Assembly: GCA_035556515.1 (NCBI GenBank)
Contig: DATMEO010000142.1
Span: forward strand, 1 to 23,805
Reading direction: 5' to 3'
DNA from: Gaiellasilicea sp035556515
Lineage (GTDB): Bacteria; Actinomycetota; Thermoleophilia; Gaiellales; Gaiellaceae
DNA length: 23,805 bases
Shown here in pieces: positions 1 to 7,349 of the stretch. Numbering within the stretch: position 1 is the stretch's first letter; each line of letters opens with the position of its first letter. The notes under the pieces were generated by a model that ran no database searches, was not told the DNA's origin, and saw nothing but the letters and a program-made list of their open reading frames with translations. A program made the translations under genes and the position numbers.

Positions 1-340
1 GGCGGGCAAGCCAGCGCCGACGGTCGATCCGGTCGTGGCTCAGGCGGCAATGCTGCCGAAGCCGTGGAAGATCCAGGTCGAGGTGCTGAACGGCGCCGGC
101 GACATCAACTGGACGCGCCAGGTCGGCAGCAAGATCCAGTCGCTCGCCTACACGGTCAAGAAGGTCGGGCGGGCCGACCGCTTCGACTATCCGCAAAGCG
201 CCGTCTACTACTCGCCCGGCGGCCGGCTCGTCGCGATCCGCCTTGCGCGCCAGCTCGGCTTCATCACCCGCCCGCTTCCGGGCGGCACGAACCCGAACCG
301 CCTGGTCGTGATCGTCGGCCCGCACCGCGGGCCCGGCTAG
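1..340 (+). CDS. LytR_C-domain protein, C-terminal fragment (5' end outside window)
   Basis: The reading frame is open from base 2 and ends at TAG 338-340, so this is the last ~112 residues of a gene that begins upstream. After an Ala/Pro-rich linker the protein has VEVLNGAG, then DRFDYPQSAVYYSPGG, then a closing RLVVIVGP strand. That is the layout of the LytR_C domain (VxVLNGsG ... YxxTxVYYxPG ... vvvGxD), found at the C-terminus of LytR-CpsA-Psr wall-polymer ligases and alone on membrane-anchored proteins. The catalytic LCP part, if there is one, lies outside the window, so the full function cannot be stated. It is convergent with the anti-sigma gene, whose stop is 4 bp away, and a short palindrome sits at the junction. 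An internal GTG at 35 could serve as a start but is probably not used. Confidence 0.8.
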   Translation, partial: AGKPAPTVDPVVAQAAMLPKPWKIQVEVLNGAGDINWTRQVGSKIQSLAYTVKKVGRADRFDYPQSAVYYSPGGRLVAIRLARQLGFITRPLPGGTNPNRLVVIVGPHRGPG

Positions 341-354
341 CGGGCTAAAGCCCG
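341..354. terminator. Short palindrome between convergent genes, possible bidirectional terminator
   Basis: The sequence cgggct-aa-agcccg is a perfect 6-bp inverted repeat with a 2-nt centre (in RNA about 5 bp with a 4-nt loop). It begins directly after the TAG of the LytR_C gene and covers the stop end of the convergent anti-sigma gene (stop at 345). Position suggests a shared terminator, but there is no T-tract on either side, so the role is inferred from location only. Confidence 0.4.
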
Positions 355-590
355 TCGGCCGTCGGGCCGCGGAGCTCGGTCAGCTTCGCGAGCAGGCCGG
401 CAGGCATGCGCTCGCTCGCGGTCGTGCGGATGTAGCGGCGGAGATGCGCCTCGAAGCGATAGCGGCGGCGGCAGTACTCGCAGCCGCCGAGATGCCCCTC
501 CGCAACCGTGACCTCGGCGGGCGAGAGGTCGCGGTCGAGGTAGCCCTGGAGCAGCTCCTCGCATTTCTCGCAGTCGGCGTCCCGGCTCAT
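345..590 (-). CDS. rsrA: Zinc-binding anti-sigma factor (RsrA-like ZAS domain)
   Basis: This 81-aa protein is the predicted cytosolic redox-sensing anti-sigma factor for the sigma factor encoded just upstream. It has the ZAS signature H33-x3-C37-x2-C40 (HLGGCEYC) and N-terminal cysteines C7 and C10. C7, in DCEKCEELL, aligns with the DCSEIL cysteine of Streptomyces RsrA, and the YLDRDLS segment also matches that family. In RsrA, oxidation of zinc-ligand cysteines to a disulfide releases SigR; that mechanism is transferred here by homology. The ATG at 590 overlaps the sigma-factor TGA (ATGA, 587-590), so the two are translationally coupled. It is shorter than Streptomyces RsrA (about 105 aa), mainly at the C-terminus. 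Symbol assigned by family and context. Confidence 0.85.
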   Translation of the reverse strand: MSRDADCEKCEELLQGYLDRDLSPAEVTVAEGHLGGCEYCRRRYRFEAHLRRYIRTTASERMPAGLLAKLTELRGPTADGL

Positions 591-1195
591 GTCAGGCTCT
601 CCTCCGCCAGCGTCTTCTTCAGGATACGGCGGCCACGGTGGAGGCGCGACATCACGGTCCCGATCGGGATGTCGAGGATCTGCGCGGCGTCGGCGTAGCT
701 GAACTCGCCCAGGTCGACGAGGACGACGACGTCGCGGAAGTCGTGCGGAAGCTCGGCGAGCGCGTTCACGACCCCACCCTGAGAGAGCCGCTCGACGACC
801 TGCTCCTGCTCGAGCGCCTGCTCACCCTCGACGGCGGCGAGCCGGTTCGCGAGGTAGTAGTCACTCTCCTCGAGCGGCTGCGAGTCGGGTGTGCGCTGGA
901 TCTTGCGGCCACGGTCGGTGTTCAGGTTGGTCAGGATCCGCAGCAGCCAGGCGCGCATGTTCGTGCCGGGTGTGAACGACGTCCAGCTCCGGAACGCTCG
1001 CGCATAGGTGTCCTGAACCAACTCTTCGGCCTCCTCTCGCGTACCGACCATTCGGCGCGCGACGCGGTAGACCTGGTCGGCGAGTCCGAGCGCCTCCTCC
1101 TCGAAGCGGACACGCTCCCGGGCTTCCGCGGCGATTCGTCGCGCGGCTCCCGCTTCCGGGTCCTCCTCTGGCTCGGCTGCGCCGGACTCACTCAC
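587..1195 (-). CDS. sigR: ECF RNA polymerase sigma factor, SigR/SigH group
   Basis: A 202-aa sigma-70 family factor with region 2 (EEAEELVQDTYARAFRSW, then FTPGTNMRAWLLRILTN) and region 4 (ALAELPHDFRDVVVLVDLGEFSYADAAQILDIPIGTVMSRLHRGRRIL). The FTPGTN-AWL-RILTN stretch followed by RKIQR is characteristic of the actinobacterial SigR/SigH thiol-oxidative-stress group. Immediate coupling to an RsrA-like ZAS protein and a SigR-consensus promoter just upstream agree with this. Family role: directs RNA polymerase to thioredoxin, thiol-metabolism and protein-quality-control genes after disulfide stress. The N-terminal ~40 residues are acidic and Ala/Glu-rich and precede the conserved region. The start at 1195 gives MSESGAAEPEED; an internal start is possible but would not affect the domains. 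Confidence 0.9.
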   Translation of the reverse strand: MSESGAAEPEEDPEAGAARRIAAEARERVRFEEEALGLADQVYRVARRMVGTREEAEELVQDTYARAFRSWTSFTPGTNMRAWLLRILTNLNTDRGRKIQRTPDSQPLEESDYYLANRLAAVEGEQALEQEQVVERLSQGGVVNALAELPHDFRDVVVLVDLGEFSYADAAQILDIPIGTVMSRLHRGRRILKKTLAEESLT

Positions 1196-1230
1196 CCGGC
1201 CACCCTAACAATCGGTCTGACGGGGAGAAG

Positions 1231-1256
1231 AACGCCCCGGAGCGCGCGGGTATTCC
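1231..1256 (-). promoter_or_regulatory. SigR-type promoter (GGAAT-N18-GTT) for the sigma/anti-sigma pair
   Basis: On the minus strand, GGAAT (complement of 1252-1256) is followed by exactly 18 nt and then GTT (complement of 1231-1233). This matches the published SigR/SigH promoter consensus GGAAT-N18/19-GTT. It lies 35-60 bp upstream of the sigma-factor start and right after the stop of the HMA gene. The reading is that the sigma factor autoregulates, as SigR does. Spacing and both boxes are seen directly; activity is inferred. Confidence 0.75.
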
Positions 1257-1260
1257 CTGC

Positions 1261-1479
1261 TCAGACCTGCTCGACCTCGGGAAAGCCGCCCCGTTTCAGC
1301 GTTTCGACGATCGCGTCGCGGCTCGTCAGGCCGTCGTCCCAGCTGAGCGAGACCTGGCCCATCAGGTTCGCGTTCGCTGCCTCGATCCCGTCGACCTGGC
1401 GCAGCGTGCCGGCGAGCCGGCCGACGCACCGCTCACAGCGGACGCCGCTGACCTGGATCACGTCGCTGACGGTCGCCAT
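1261..1479 (-). CDS. Small heavy-metal-associated (HMA) domain protein, CopZ-like
   Basis: A 72-aa single-domain protein. The metal-binding loop GVRCERC (Cys15 and Cys18, C-x2-C) replaces the usual GMTCxxC; then come RLAGTLRQVDGIEAANANLMGQVSLSWDD and DAIVETLKRGGF, the beta-alpha-beta-beta-alpha-beta order of HMA/MerP/CopZ proteins. Family role: binds Cu(I) or another soft metal and passes it to a transporter or regulator; the metal here is unknown. The ATG at 1479 lies 4 nt after the ABC ATPase stop (1484-1486), so it looks like the last gene of the minus-strand transporter operon. That position is unusual because the transporter is a FtsX/MacB type, not a P-type metal ATPase. A GGGAG run directly before ATG gives little SD spacing, so the start could be argued. 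Confidence 0.8.
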   Translation of the reverse strand: MATVSDVIQVSGVRCERCVGRLAGTLRQVDGIEAANANLMGQVSLSWDDGLTSRDAIVETLKRGGFPEVEQV

Positions 1480-1483
1480 CTCC

Positions 1484-3019
1484 CTAGCCTAGCGAGAGCT
1501 CTGCGTCCGCCTGCTCGATCAGAAGCGGATCGTGGGTGGCGCAGATCACGGTCGCCCCGGTCGTGCCCGCGACTTCGGCCAGGAGTGCCCCGAGCGCGAG
1601 CGCGTTGGCCCCGTCGAGCCGTGCGGTCGGCTCGTCGGCGACGATCACTCGCGGCTGGACGGCGACCGCGCGCGCCAGGGCGGCGCGCTCGCGCTGGCCG
1701 GCCGAAAGCTCGGCAACGGGCCGGTCGGCGTGCTCGGCGAGCCCGACCGCGGCCAGCGCCGGAGCCGCGCCGTCGCTCGGAAGCCCGCGGAGCTCGAGCG
1801 CCAGCTCGACGTTCTCGCGGGCGCCGAGGAAGGGCGTGAGACCGGCGGTCTGGCCGACGAACGCGAGCCTCGTCCGCCGCAGCTCGGCCCGTCCGGCCCG
1901 GTCGAGCCCGGCGAGCGAGACGCCGTCGAGCAGCACGTCGCCCTCGTCCGGCAGCTCGAGCCCCGCGAGCAGGAGCAACAGCGTCGTCTTCCCCGACCCC
2001 GACGGCCCGGTCACGACCGTGAGCTTCCCCGGCGCGAAGGTGGCATCGAGCCGCTCGATCGGCGCCGCCGCGCCGAACCGCTTCGTGAGCCCACGCGCCT
2101 CGACGATCGGAGCTTGTGTTCCTGTAACACAAGCTCCCTGAGCGGCTCCTGGAGCGGGCTCGGGAGCTTGTGGCACAGTCACACTTTCTCCTGCCGGCTG
2201 GAGGACGACCTCGCGGCCGCGGAGCTCGGCGGTCGCGTGGCGGTCGATTCCGGCCGAGCGGAGCACGTCTTCCGGGAGACGGAGCCAGCCGCCGCGGCCG
2301 ACGACGATCGCGCCGTCGCCGGACGCACCGGTGACCCGCTCGTCGGAGATGCGCCCGTCGCGGACCTGGATGACGCGGTCGGCCCGCTCGGCCGAGGCAG
2401 GGTCGTGGCTGACGACGAGCGCGGTGCTGCCCGACTCGCGCACGAGCTCTGCGATCAGCGCGAGGACGTCGCGCGCGGTTGCCGCGTCGAGCTCGCCCGT
2501 CGGCTCGTCGGCGATCAGGAGCTCGGGACGGCCGGCGAGCGCAGCGCAGAGGGCAACCCGCTGCTGCTCGCCGCCGGAGAGCTCTCGTGGATGAGCGTCG
2601 CGGCGGGTGCCGAGCCCGACACGCTCGAGCAGCTCGTCGGCGCGTGCATGACGCTGCTCCGCAGGCACGCCCGCCAGCCCGAGCTGGACCCCGACGAGCT
2701 CGCGCGCGATCAGCTCGCCCGCGAGCGCACGCCAGTAGTGCTGGTCGGCGTAGCCGATCGCGCGCGAGCGGAAGCGGGCCGCTCCCCAGCCGCTGAGCGC
2801 ACCGACGTCGACGCCGCCGACGCGGACCGAGCCGGCCGACGCGCGGTCGAAGCCGGCGACAATCCGGAGCAGGGTCGACTTGCCCGAGCCGCTCGGGCCG
2901 AGCACGACGCAGAGCTCTCCCTGCTCGACAGCCAGGCTGAGCCCCTGCAGCGCGGCGACGCCGCCCTCGGGGGAGGGATAGACACGGAAGACGTCCTCGA
3001 GCTGCACGAGGGCGTTCAC
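1484..3019 (-). CDS. Tandem ABC-transporter ATPase with AbrB-like insert between two nucleotide-binding domains
   Basis: A 511-aa protein with two complete nucleotide-binding domains. NBD1 (about residues 1-225) has Walker A GPSGSGKST (41-49), signature LSGGEQQR, Walker B LLIADEPT and a switch His in VVSHDP. NBD2 (about 305-511) has GPSGSGKTT, a variant signature LSAGQRER, VIVADEPT and CATHDP. Both resemble LolD/MacB/FtsE-type ATPases that drive FtsX-like permeases. Residues ~232-275 (IVVGRGGWLRLPEDVLRSAG ... VVLQP) look like a swapped-hairpin AbrB/MazE fold. The linker after it (~276-304) is encoded by palindromic DNA (2109-2191). The GTG start overlaps the permease stop (GTGA, 3016-3019), so the two form one transporter; two fused NBDs would suit the single long permease. 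Substrate unknown. Confidence 0.88.
   Translation of the reverse strand: MNALVQLEDVFRVYPSPEGGVAALQGLSLAVEQGELCVVLGPSGSGKSTLLRIVAGFDRASAGSVRVGGVDVGALSGWGAARFRSRAIGYADQHYWRALAGELIARELVGVQLGLAGVPAEQRHARADELLERVGLGTRRDAHPRELSGGEQQRVALCAALAGRPELLIADEPTGELDAATARDVLALIAELVRESGSTALVVSHDPASAERADRVIQVRDGRISDERVTGASGDGAIVVGRGGWLRLPEDVLRSAGIDRHATAELRGREVVLQPAGESVTVPQAPEPAPGAAQGACVTGTQAPIVEARGLTKRFGAAAPIERLDATFAPGKLTVVTGPSGSGKTTLLLLLAGLELPDEGDVLLDGVSLAGLDRAGRAELRRTRLAFVGQTAGLTPFLGARENVELALELRGLPSDGAAPALAAVGLAEHADRPVAELSAGQRERAALARAVAVQPRVIVADEPTARLDGANALALGALLAEVAGTTGATVICATHDPLLIEQADAELSLG
2109..2191. repeat. Palindromic repeat pair inside the ABC ATPase gene (AGCTTGTGT family)
   Basis: Bases 2109-2137 form a perfect 12-bp inverted repeat with a 5-nt centre: ggagcttgtgtt, cctgt, aacacaagctcc. 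After 25 nt a decayed second copy follows at 2163-2191 (ggagcttgtg ... cacactttctcc). The same core AGCTTGTGT with its inverted partner occurs in the pair at 18888-18974. Here the repeats lie within an open reading frame and encode the linker before the second NBD (ACVTGTQAP on the minus strand), without breaking it. This suggests a dispersed REP-like element that landed in, or was tolerated in, a linker. Confidence 0.7.
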
Positions 3020-6015
3020 TCCAGCACCTCCGCGCGCGCGGGCGCCGGAGCGGAGAACGCTCGCCGGGTCGCAACGAGAATCAGCGCCGCGGCCGCGAGC
3101 GCGTAGAGGACGACCGCGGCCGCGACGACCGCGGCGTCGACGTCGAGCACGAGGGGCGGCTCGGGCGAGGTCGCGCGCGCCGTCAGGCCGACGAGATCGG
3201 TGACCACGGCGGCCAGCGCGAGCCCCGTGACCGCACCTGCCACGAGCCCTGCCGCGGCGACCGTGAACGCACGCAGCCGCACGATCCGCCGCAGCAGCGA
3301 CGGGGAAGCGCCCTGCGCTTCGAGATCGAGCAGCTCGCCACTCTCGTCGCGCAGGTCGCCGAGCACCGTCAGCACGACACCGGCGAGCGCCAGGCCGAGC
3401 GCGACGACCGCGGCCACGGCCAGCGCGATCAGCGTGCCGTGCGCGATCGGATCGCGGCGTGCCTCCGCCTCGAGCGCGTGGCGGGACTGGACGGCGAGGA
3501 CGTCGAACGGCTTCGCGGCGAGCGCTCGGTCGACCGCGGCCGCGGCATCGGGCTCGCGGAGGCGCAACCAGACCTCGTTGACGCGGCCGGCGCCGGGACG
3601 CGCGAGATTCACCGCCGCCGAGAGGGCATCGACGTCGCCGACCACTGCCTGGCCGTCGACGCCGGGGAAGCGGCGGACGGTTCCGACCACCCGCACCGTC
3701 AGACGCTCGCCGGCGATCTGCAGCGGGAGCAGTTCGCCGTCGTCCGCGGCGGCGGCGAGGCGCGGCGTCGCGAGCACCGGCAGCGGCTCGGTCGGCTGCC
3801 GCGGCCGAATTCGGGTCGCGACCGCGTTGGTGAGCGTGTAGCGGACGGTCGAGCCGTCGATCCTGGCGCCGCCGACGCCGACCCAGTCGGAGATTCCGCC
3901 GGGGACATCTGGGAGCTCGATCGTCACGGATCCGGTCAGGGCCTGGCCCGCGTCGGCACCTCGCTCCTGCAGGCGCGTGTCCGGCTCGATCGCGATCCCG
4001 GCGAGCCTGCCGCCGCGCGCCTCCTTCGGCAGCGGCTCACCGAGGACGACGCGCGAGAAGCGGCCGGTCCCCCCCTCGATCTCGGCGAAAAGCCGCACCG
4101 GGCCGCCGGCCGTGCGCGCGCGCAGGGCGCGGCCGAGTCGAGGACCGTTCCGCGCCGGCGTTGCCTCGATCCGCTTCGCCAGCTCCTGCCGGGGCGCCGG
4201 CACCTCGCTATCGCGCCAGCCGTTCACGTGCTCGAGCTCGCGCGGATCGATGCCGAGGAGCGTGATCCCGCTCTCGCCCTCGAGCCGGCCGACACCGCCG
4301 GTGAGCCGCAGGACGGGGGCAACCTCGGCGCCCTGCAGCTCGCCGAACCGCGCCGGCGATGCCGCGTCTTGCACCGGGATCAGCCGCCGCAGATCCTCTC
4401 GCACGGCATAGTCGAGCGGAACGAGATGCGCAGCCTGGTCGCGCTCGCCGCGGGCGAGGGTCGAGCGGTAGCTCTCGGCAAAGAGCGCCAGCCCGAAGCT
4501 GACGACGAGGAAGGCAGTCGCTGCGACCGCGTAGCCCGGGTTGCGCGCGAGCGTGAGCGAGGCGATCCGGAGCCCGAGCGAGCGCCCGCGTGCGAGCCGC
4601 TCGACGAGGCGGAGCGCCGGTCGCAGCAGCCGCGCGACGAGGACGGCCGCGGCGAACGTGACCAGCGCCGGGAGCAGCAAGGGGAGATCTCCCTCGCCGT
4701 CGCCGCGCACGACCTCGAGGACGACGAGCGCCGCCGCAGCCAGCGCGGCGGCGTCGAGCAGCCCGAACCGCGTTCGCGCCGCACGCACGCTCACGGCGCC
4801 GACCAGAACGGCCGTCGCGAGGGCGGCAACGACGATCGCGAGCGCCAGCCCCTCGCCCGAAAGCACGCTGCGCGCCAGTACGTCGGCCACCGGCGCGCCC
4901 GCACGCTCCGCCACGAAAGCGCCTCCGAGCAAGCCGACGGCGAGCCCGATCGCCGTCCCGGCAAGTGCGAGGGCGGCCGACTCGGCGACGGTCACGAGCG
5001 CGAGCTGCCACCCGCGTGCTCCGTACCAGGCGAGCCGGCGCCGGGCGGCGAGCAGGTCAGGACGGAGTGTCATCGCTGCGAGCAACGCAAAGGCGAACAG
5101 GAGCGCCGCGGCCTCGCCGCCGACGACGCCGAGCCGCCGTCCCGCGGCGCGGCTGGTCGCCTGCGCCTCGCGCAGCTCCTCCACAGGGGCGAGCAGGTCG
5201 AACGAGAACGAGGCGGACTGCAGCTCCGAGCGCGCGGTCGCGACGTCGGCGGCGAGATCGTCGATCTCCCAGAGCCGCGGCACGCCCGCCCGGAGCGGCG
5301 CCACCCACACGTAGCTGCGGAAGATGCGGTCGAGCGCAGGCGCGGCCGCGAGCACGTCGACGCCATTGGCCAGGAAGAGCGGCGGCGGGGGTGGGCGGTG
5401 GTAGCCGGCCGCGCGCGCGAGCGACGGGCTCACTTCGGCCTCGGCGAGCGCGTTGTCGGTCGGTGCGAGGAAGTCGCCGAAGAGAACGCGGTTGTCGAGC
5501 ACCCCCTCCCCGACCTCGACCAGCTTCAGACCGTCGGGCTGCGGCAGGCGGCCCTCGCCACGAAGTCGCAGGACCTCGCAGCGCTCCGCCGTGCAGGACC
5601 GCGGCAGCCGGCCGGAGCGCAGCGTCACCCAGCGGCCGAGATCGTCAACGCCGCCGAGCCCTGCGAACGTGCCGGCGACGGTGGTCTCGCGGAAGAGGAC
5701 GACCGAAATCGGCCGCGCGACGCCGACCGCCGCGACCGCTTCGCGCGCCCGCGCGTCGAGCTCGGCGTGCGGCTCCTCGCCCAGCCCCGGGAGGCCGAAC
5801 CAGACCGCGCGGACGGAACGCTGGCCGTCCGGGATCCGCTCGACCGCCTGCGCGACGGCGCGGTCCTGCGCGACGAGCGCGCCCGCGCGGCCGCCGATGA
5901 CGACAGCGGCACCCGCCGCGATCCCGAGCACGACGAGGACGACCGGCGCGCTCCGGCGGCTAAGCCTCGCGCCGACGAGGCGGAGCGGATAGAGCGCGGC
6001 GCGGAGGCTCCTCAT
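3016..6015 (-). CDS. FtsX/MacB-family ABC transporter permease, large, two FtsX-like halves
   Basis: A 999-aa membrane protein. A first transmembrane segment (VVLVVLGIAAGAAVVIGG, about 25-43) is followed by an extracytoplasmic domain of ~260 residues containing a PPPPP run. Then comes a cluster of membrane segments around residues 300-510, a second large extracytoplasmic domain, and three C-terminal segments. Between the last ones lies RDESGELLDLEAQGASPSLLRRIV, the FtsX-type cytoplasmic loop (elALRalGas...ll). The architecture is that of duplicated FtsX permeases, which act as mechanotransmission or lipid/peptide exporters rather than classical importers; the substrate cannot be read from sequence. 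ATG at 6015 overlaps the ligase TGA (6012-6015), and its stop overlaps the ATPase GTG, so it is firmly in the operon. Confidence 0.85.
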   Translation of the reverse strand: MRSLRAALYPLRLVGARLSRRSAPVVLVVLGIAAGAAVVIGGRAGALVAQDRAVAQAVERIPDGQRSVRAVWFGLPGLGEEPHAELDARAREAVAAVGVARPISVVLFRETTVAGTFAGLGGVDDLGRWVTLRSGRLPRSCTAERCEVLRLRGEGRLPQPDGLKLVEVGEGVLDNRVLFGDFLAPTDNALAEAEVSPSLARAAGYHRPPPPPLFLANGVDVLAAAPALDRIFRSYVWVAPLRAGVPRLWEIDDLAADVATARSELQSASFSFDLLAPVEELREAQATSRAAGRRLGVVGGEAAALLFAFALLAAMTLRPDLLAARRRLAWYGARGWQLALVTVAESAALALAGTAIGLAVGLLGGAFVAERAGAPVADVLARSVLSGEGLALAIVVAALATAVLVGAVSVRAARTRFGLLDAAALAAAALVVLEVVRGDGEGDLPLLLPALVTFAAAVLVARLLRPALRLVERLARGRSLGLRIASLTLARNPGYAVAATAFLVVSFGLALFAESYRSTLARGERDQAAHLVPLDYAVREDLRRLIPVQDAASPARFGELQGAEVAPVLRLTGGVGRLEGESGITLLGIDPRELEHVNGWRDSEVPAPRQELAKRIEATPARNGPRLGRALRARTAGGPVRLFAEIEGGTGRFSRVVLGEPLPKEARGGRLAGIAIEPDTRLQERGADAGQALTGSVTIELPDVPGGISDWVGVGGARIDGSTVRYTLTNAVATRIRPRQPTEPLPVLATPRLAAAADDGELLPLQIAGERLTVRVVGTVRRFPGVDGQAVVGDVDALSAAVNLARPGAGRVNEVWLRLREPDAAAAVDRALAAKPFDVLAVQSRHALEAEARRDPIAHGTLIALAVAAVVALGLALAGVVLTVLGDLRDESGELLDLEAQGASPSLLRRIVRLRAFTVAAAGLVAGAVTGLALAAVVTDLVGLTARATSPEPPLVLDVDAAVVAAAVVLYALAAAALILVATRRAFSAPAPARAEVLE

Positions 6016-6938
6016 CCCGCCGCCGAGCGTTTCACAAGATCGGCCGCGACCGCCTCGAGCCCGTCCCGTCGGCCGACCTCGAGCTGGCGCAGGGCCTCGA
6101 CCGGGTCGCGGAGGGTCTCGACGAGCTCCCAGGTGCCGAGCTCTCGTGCTGCCGGCTCAACCGCGGCGATGAGGTCGGGCCCCGGCTCCGGCGGCGCCGC
6201 GCAGAGCGCCTGCACGAGCGCAACGAGTGCGGCCGCTCGTTCAACCGACGTCGCCTGGTCGGCAATGCGGACCTCGAGCGTCCCGAGCCGGGGATGCGGC
6301 CGCGCGTCCCACCAGATGCGGGTGTAGTCGACTCCGGCCGCCGTGACCGCCGCCTCCCAGTCCGCCACCGTCTCCAGCCGTGGCGGCGGGCCGGCGCGAG
6401 GCAGCTGTCGCAGCCTGGAGAGCCGCGACGAGAGCGCGCCGGTCTCCTCGCCGACGAGGTAGGGCGAGTTCGCCGAGAGCTCGAGCAACGCGGGCAGCCA
6501 CAGCCGGATCCCGGCAAGCGCGCGCAGACACGCGTCGAAACTCTCCATCCCGACGTGAACGTGGAGGCCGCAGACGAGCTGGGCCTTCGCGATCGACCCG
6601 AGCTCTTCGACCATCTCCAGATAACGCGGCTCGTCGACGATCGGCTGCTCCTCGGGGATCGAGAACGGATGGGAGCCCGTCGCGGCGACAACGAGGCCCT
6701 GGCGCGCCGCGCGCTCCACGACGAGGCGCCGCAGCCGCACGAGCTCCTCGCGCGCCTCGAAGGCCGTCTCACAGACCGGCGTGTTCGTCTCGACCAGGCA
6801 GGAGAAGAGCTCCGTCTTCAGCCCCTCCCGCGGCAGCAGCCGCTCCACCCCGGGCGCGAGCGCAAGCGTCTCCGGGTCGAGCAGCATCAACTCCTCCTCG
6901 ACGCCGAGCGTCAGGCTGCGGCCGAAGTTATCGACCAC
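6012..6938 (-). CDS. YbdK-like carboxylate-amine ligase (glutamate-cysteine ligase GCS2 family)
   Basis: About 308 aa from GTG 6938 (MVDNFGRSLTLGVEEELMLLDP). The family start FGxSxxxTLGVEEE, the substrate/metal motif CGLHVHVGM, the WWDARPHPRLGTLEVRIAD segment (YbdK: W-D-RPSPR-TLE-R--D) and a Leu-rich helical end identify a GCS2/YbdK-type ATP-grasp-like ligase. Members ligate glutamate, or a similar carboxylate, to an amine such as cysteine; true substrates are unproven for many, and none is assigned here. An upstream in-frame GTG at 7022 would add 28 Arg-rich residues (RTRTATGRARRTTRGRRRAA) that lie wholly inside the preceding gene and look non-native, so 6938 is preferred. That start overlaps the preceding gene by 11 bp. 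The stop overlaps the permease ATG (ATGA). Confidence 0.85.
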   Translation of the reverse strand: MVDNFGRSLTLGVEEELMLLDPETLALAPGVERLLPREGLKTELFSCLVETNTPVCETAFEAREELVRLRRLVVERAARQGLVVAATGSHPFSIPEEQPIVDEPRYLEMVEELGSIAKAQLVCGLHVHVGMESFDACLRALAGIRLWLPALLELSANSPYLVGEETGALSSRLSRLRQLPRAGPPPRLETVADWEAAVTAAGVDYTRIWWDARPHPRLGTLEVRIADQATSVERAAALVALVQALCAAPPEPGPDLIAAVEPAARELGTWELVETLRDPVEALRQLEVGRRDGLEAVAADLVKRSAAG

Positions 6939-7254
6939 GAACGGCGTGGACCGGGCGGCCCGCCGCCTCCCACGCGTAGTACGACGCGCTCGGCCCGTAG
7001 CCGTTCTCGTACGGGACGACACGCGGGTTGCGGCCGACCTCCATCGCTCGCTGCGCGTGCCAGAGCAGGTTCGGGTCGTCGCGCTCCTCCCAGACGAGGA
7101 CGAGATGCGCCGCGGTCATGAAGACGGCCACGAAGGTGCAGCCGTTGGCCGGGCACGGAAACGGATCGGTGCGGACGCAGAACCAGCCGGCATGGTCGTC
7201 ATCGGTGTCGTCGACCCAGACGAACTCGTGCTCCTCGAGCAGATCGTCCTGCAT
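6928..7254 (-). CDS. Conserved-looking protein of unknown function with a Cys/His finger-like motif
   Basis: 108 aa from ATG 7254 (MQDDLLEEHEFVWVDD); an alternative GTG at 7290 would add 12 residues. No family recognised. The N-terminus is very acidic (VDDTDDDH). In the middle is FPCPANGCTFVAVFMTAAH, with a C-x4-C-x11-H spacing like the start of a C2H2-type zinc finger though no clear second His follows, and then VLVWEERDDPN. The tail is rich in aromatic residues (SASYYAWEAAGRPVH). It is the first gene of the minus-strand operon and overlaps the start of the YbdK-like ligase by 11 bp, so it is probably co-translated with it. Codon use matches its neighbours. Whether it assists the ligase or is unrelated cannot be told. 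Confidence 0.7.
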   Translation of the reverse strand: MQDDLLEEHEFVWVDDTDDDHAGWFCVRTDPFPCPANGCTFVAVFMTAAHLVLVWEERDDPNLLWHAQRAMEVGRNPRVVPYENGYGPSASYYAWEAAGRPVHAVRGR

Positions 7255-7349
7255 GGTCAGCGACCCCCGCCGCGGCTGCTGCGATTCCACGGGTGAAGGT
7301 TAGACGGATGGGGAGTGTGTCCGGCGGATTGCGTGGTCACAATGGGCAC

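Noticed and set aside
3439..6327. 962-codon open frame on the + strand
   Set aside because: It is the antisense of the FtsX-like permease. Its translation is low-complexity Arg/Glu/Gly-rich with no domain, a common effect of high-GC codon bias.
6939..7022. N-terminal extension of the YbdK-like ligase from GTG 7022
   Set aside because: It adds 28 Arg-rich residues that lie entirely inside the preceding gene and precede the family-conserved start; 6938 was used.
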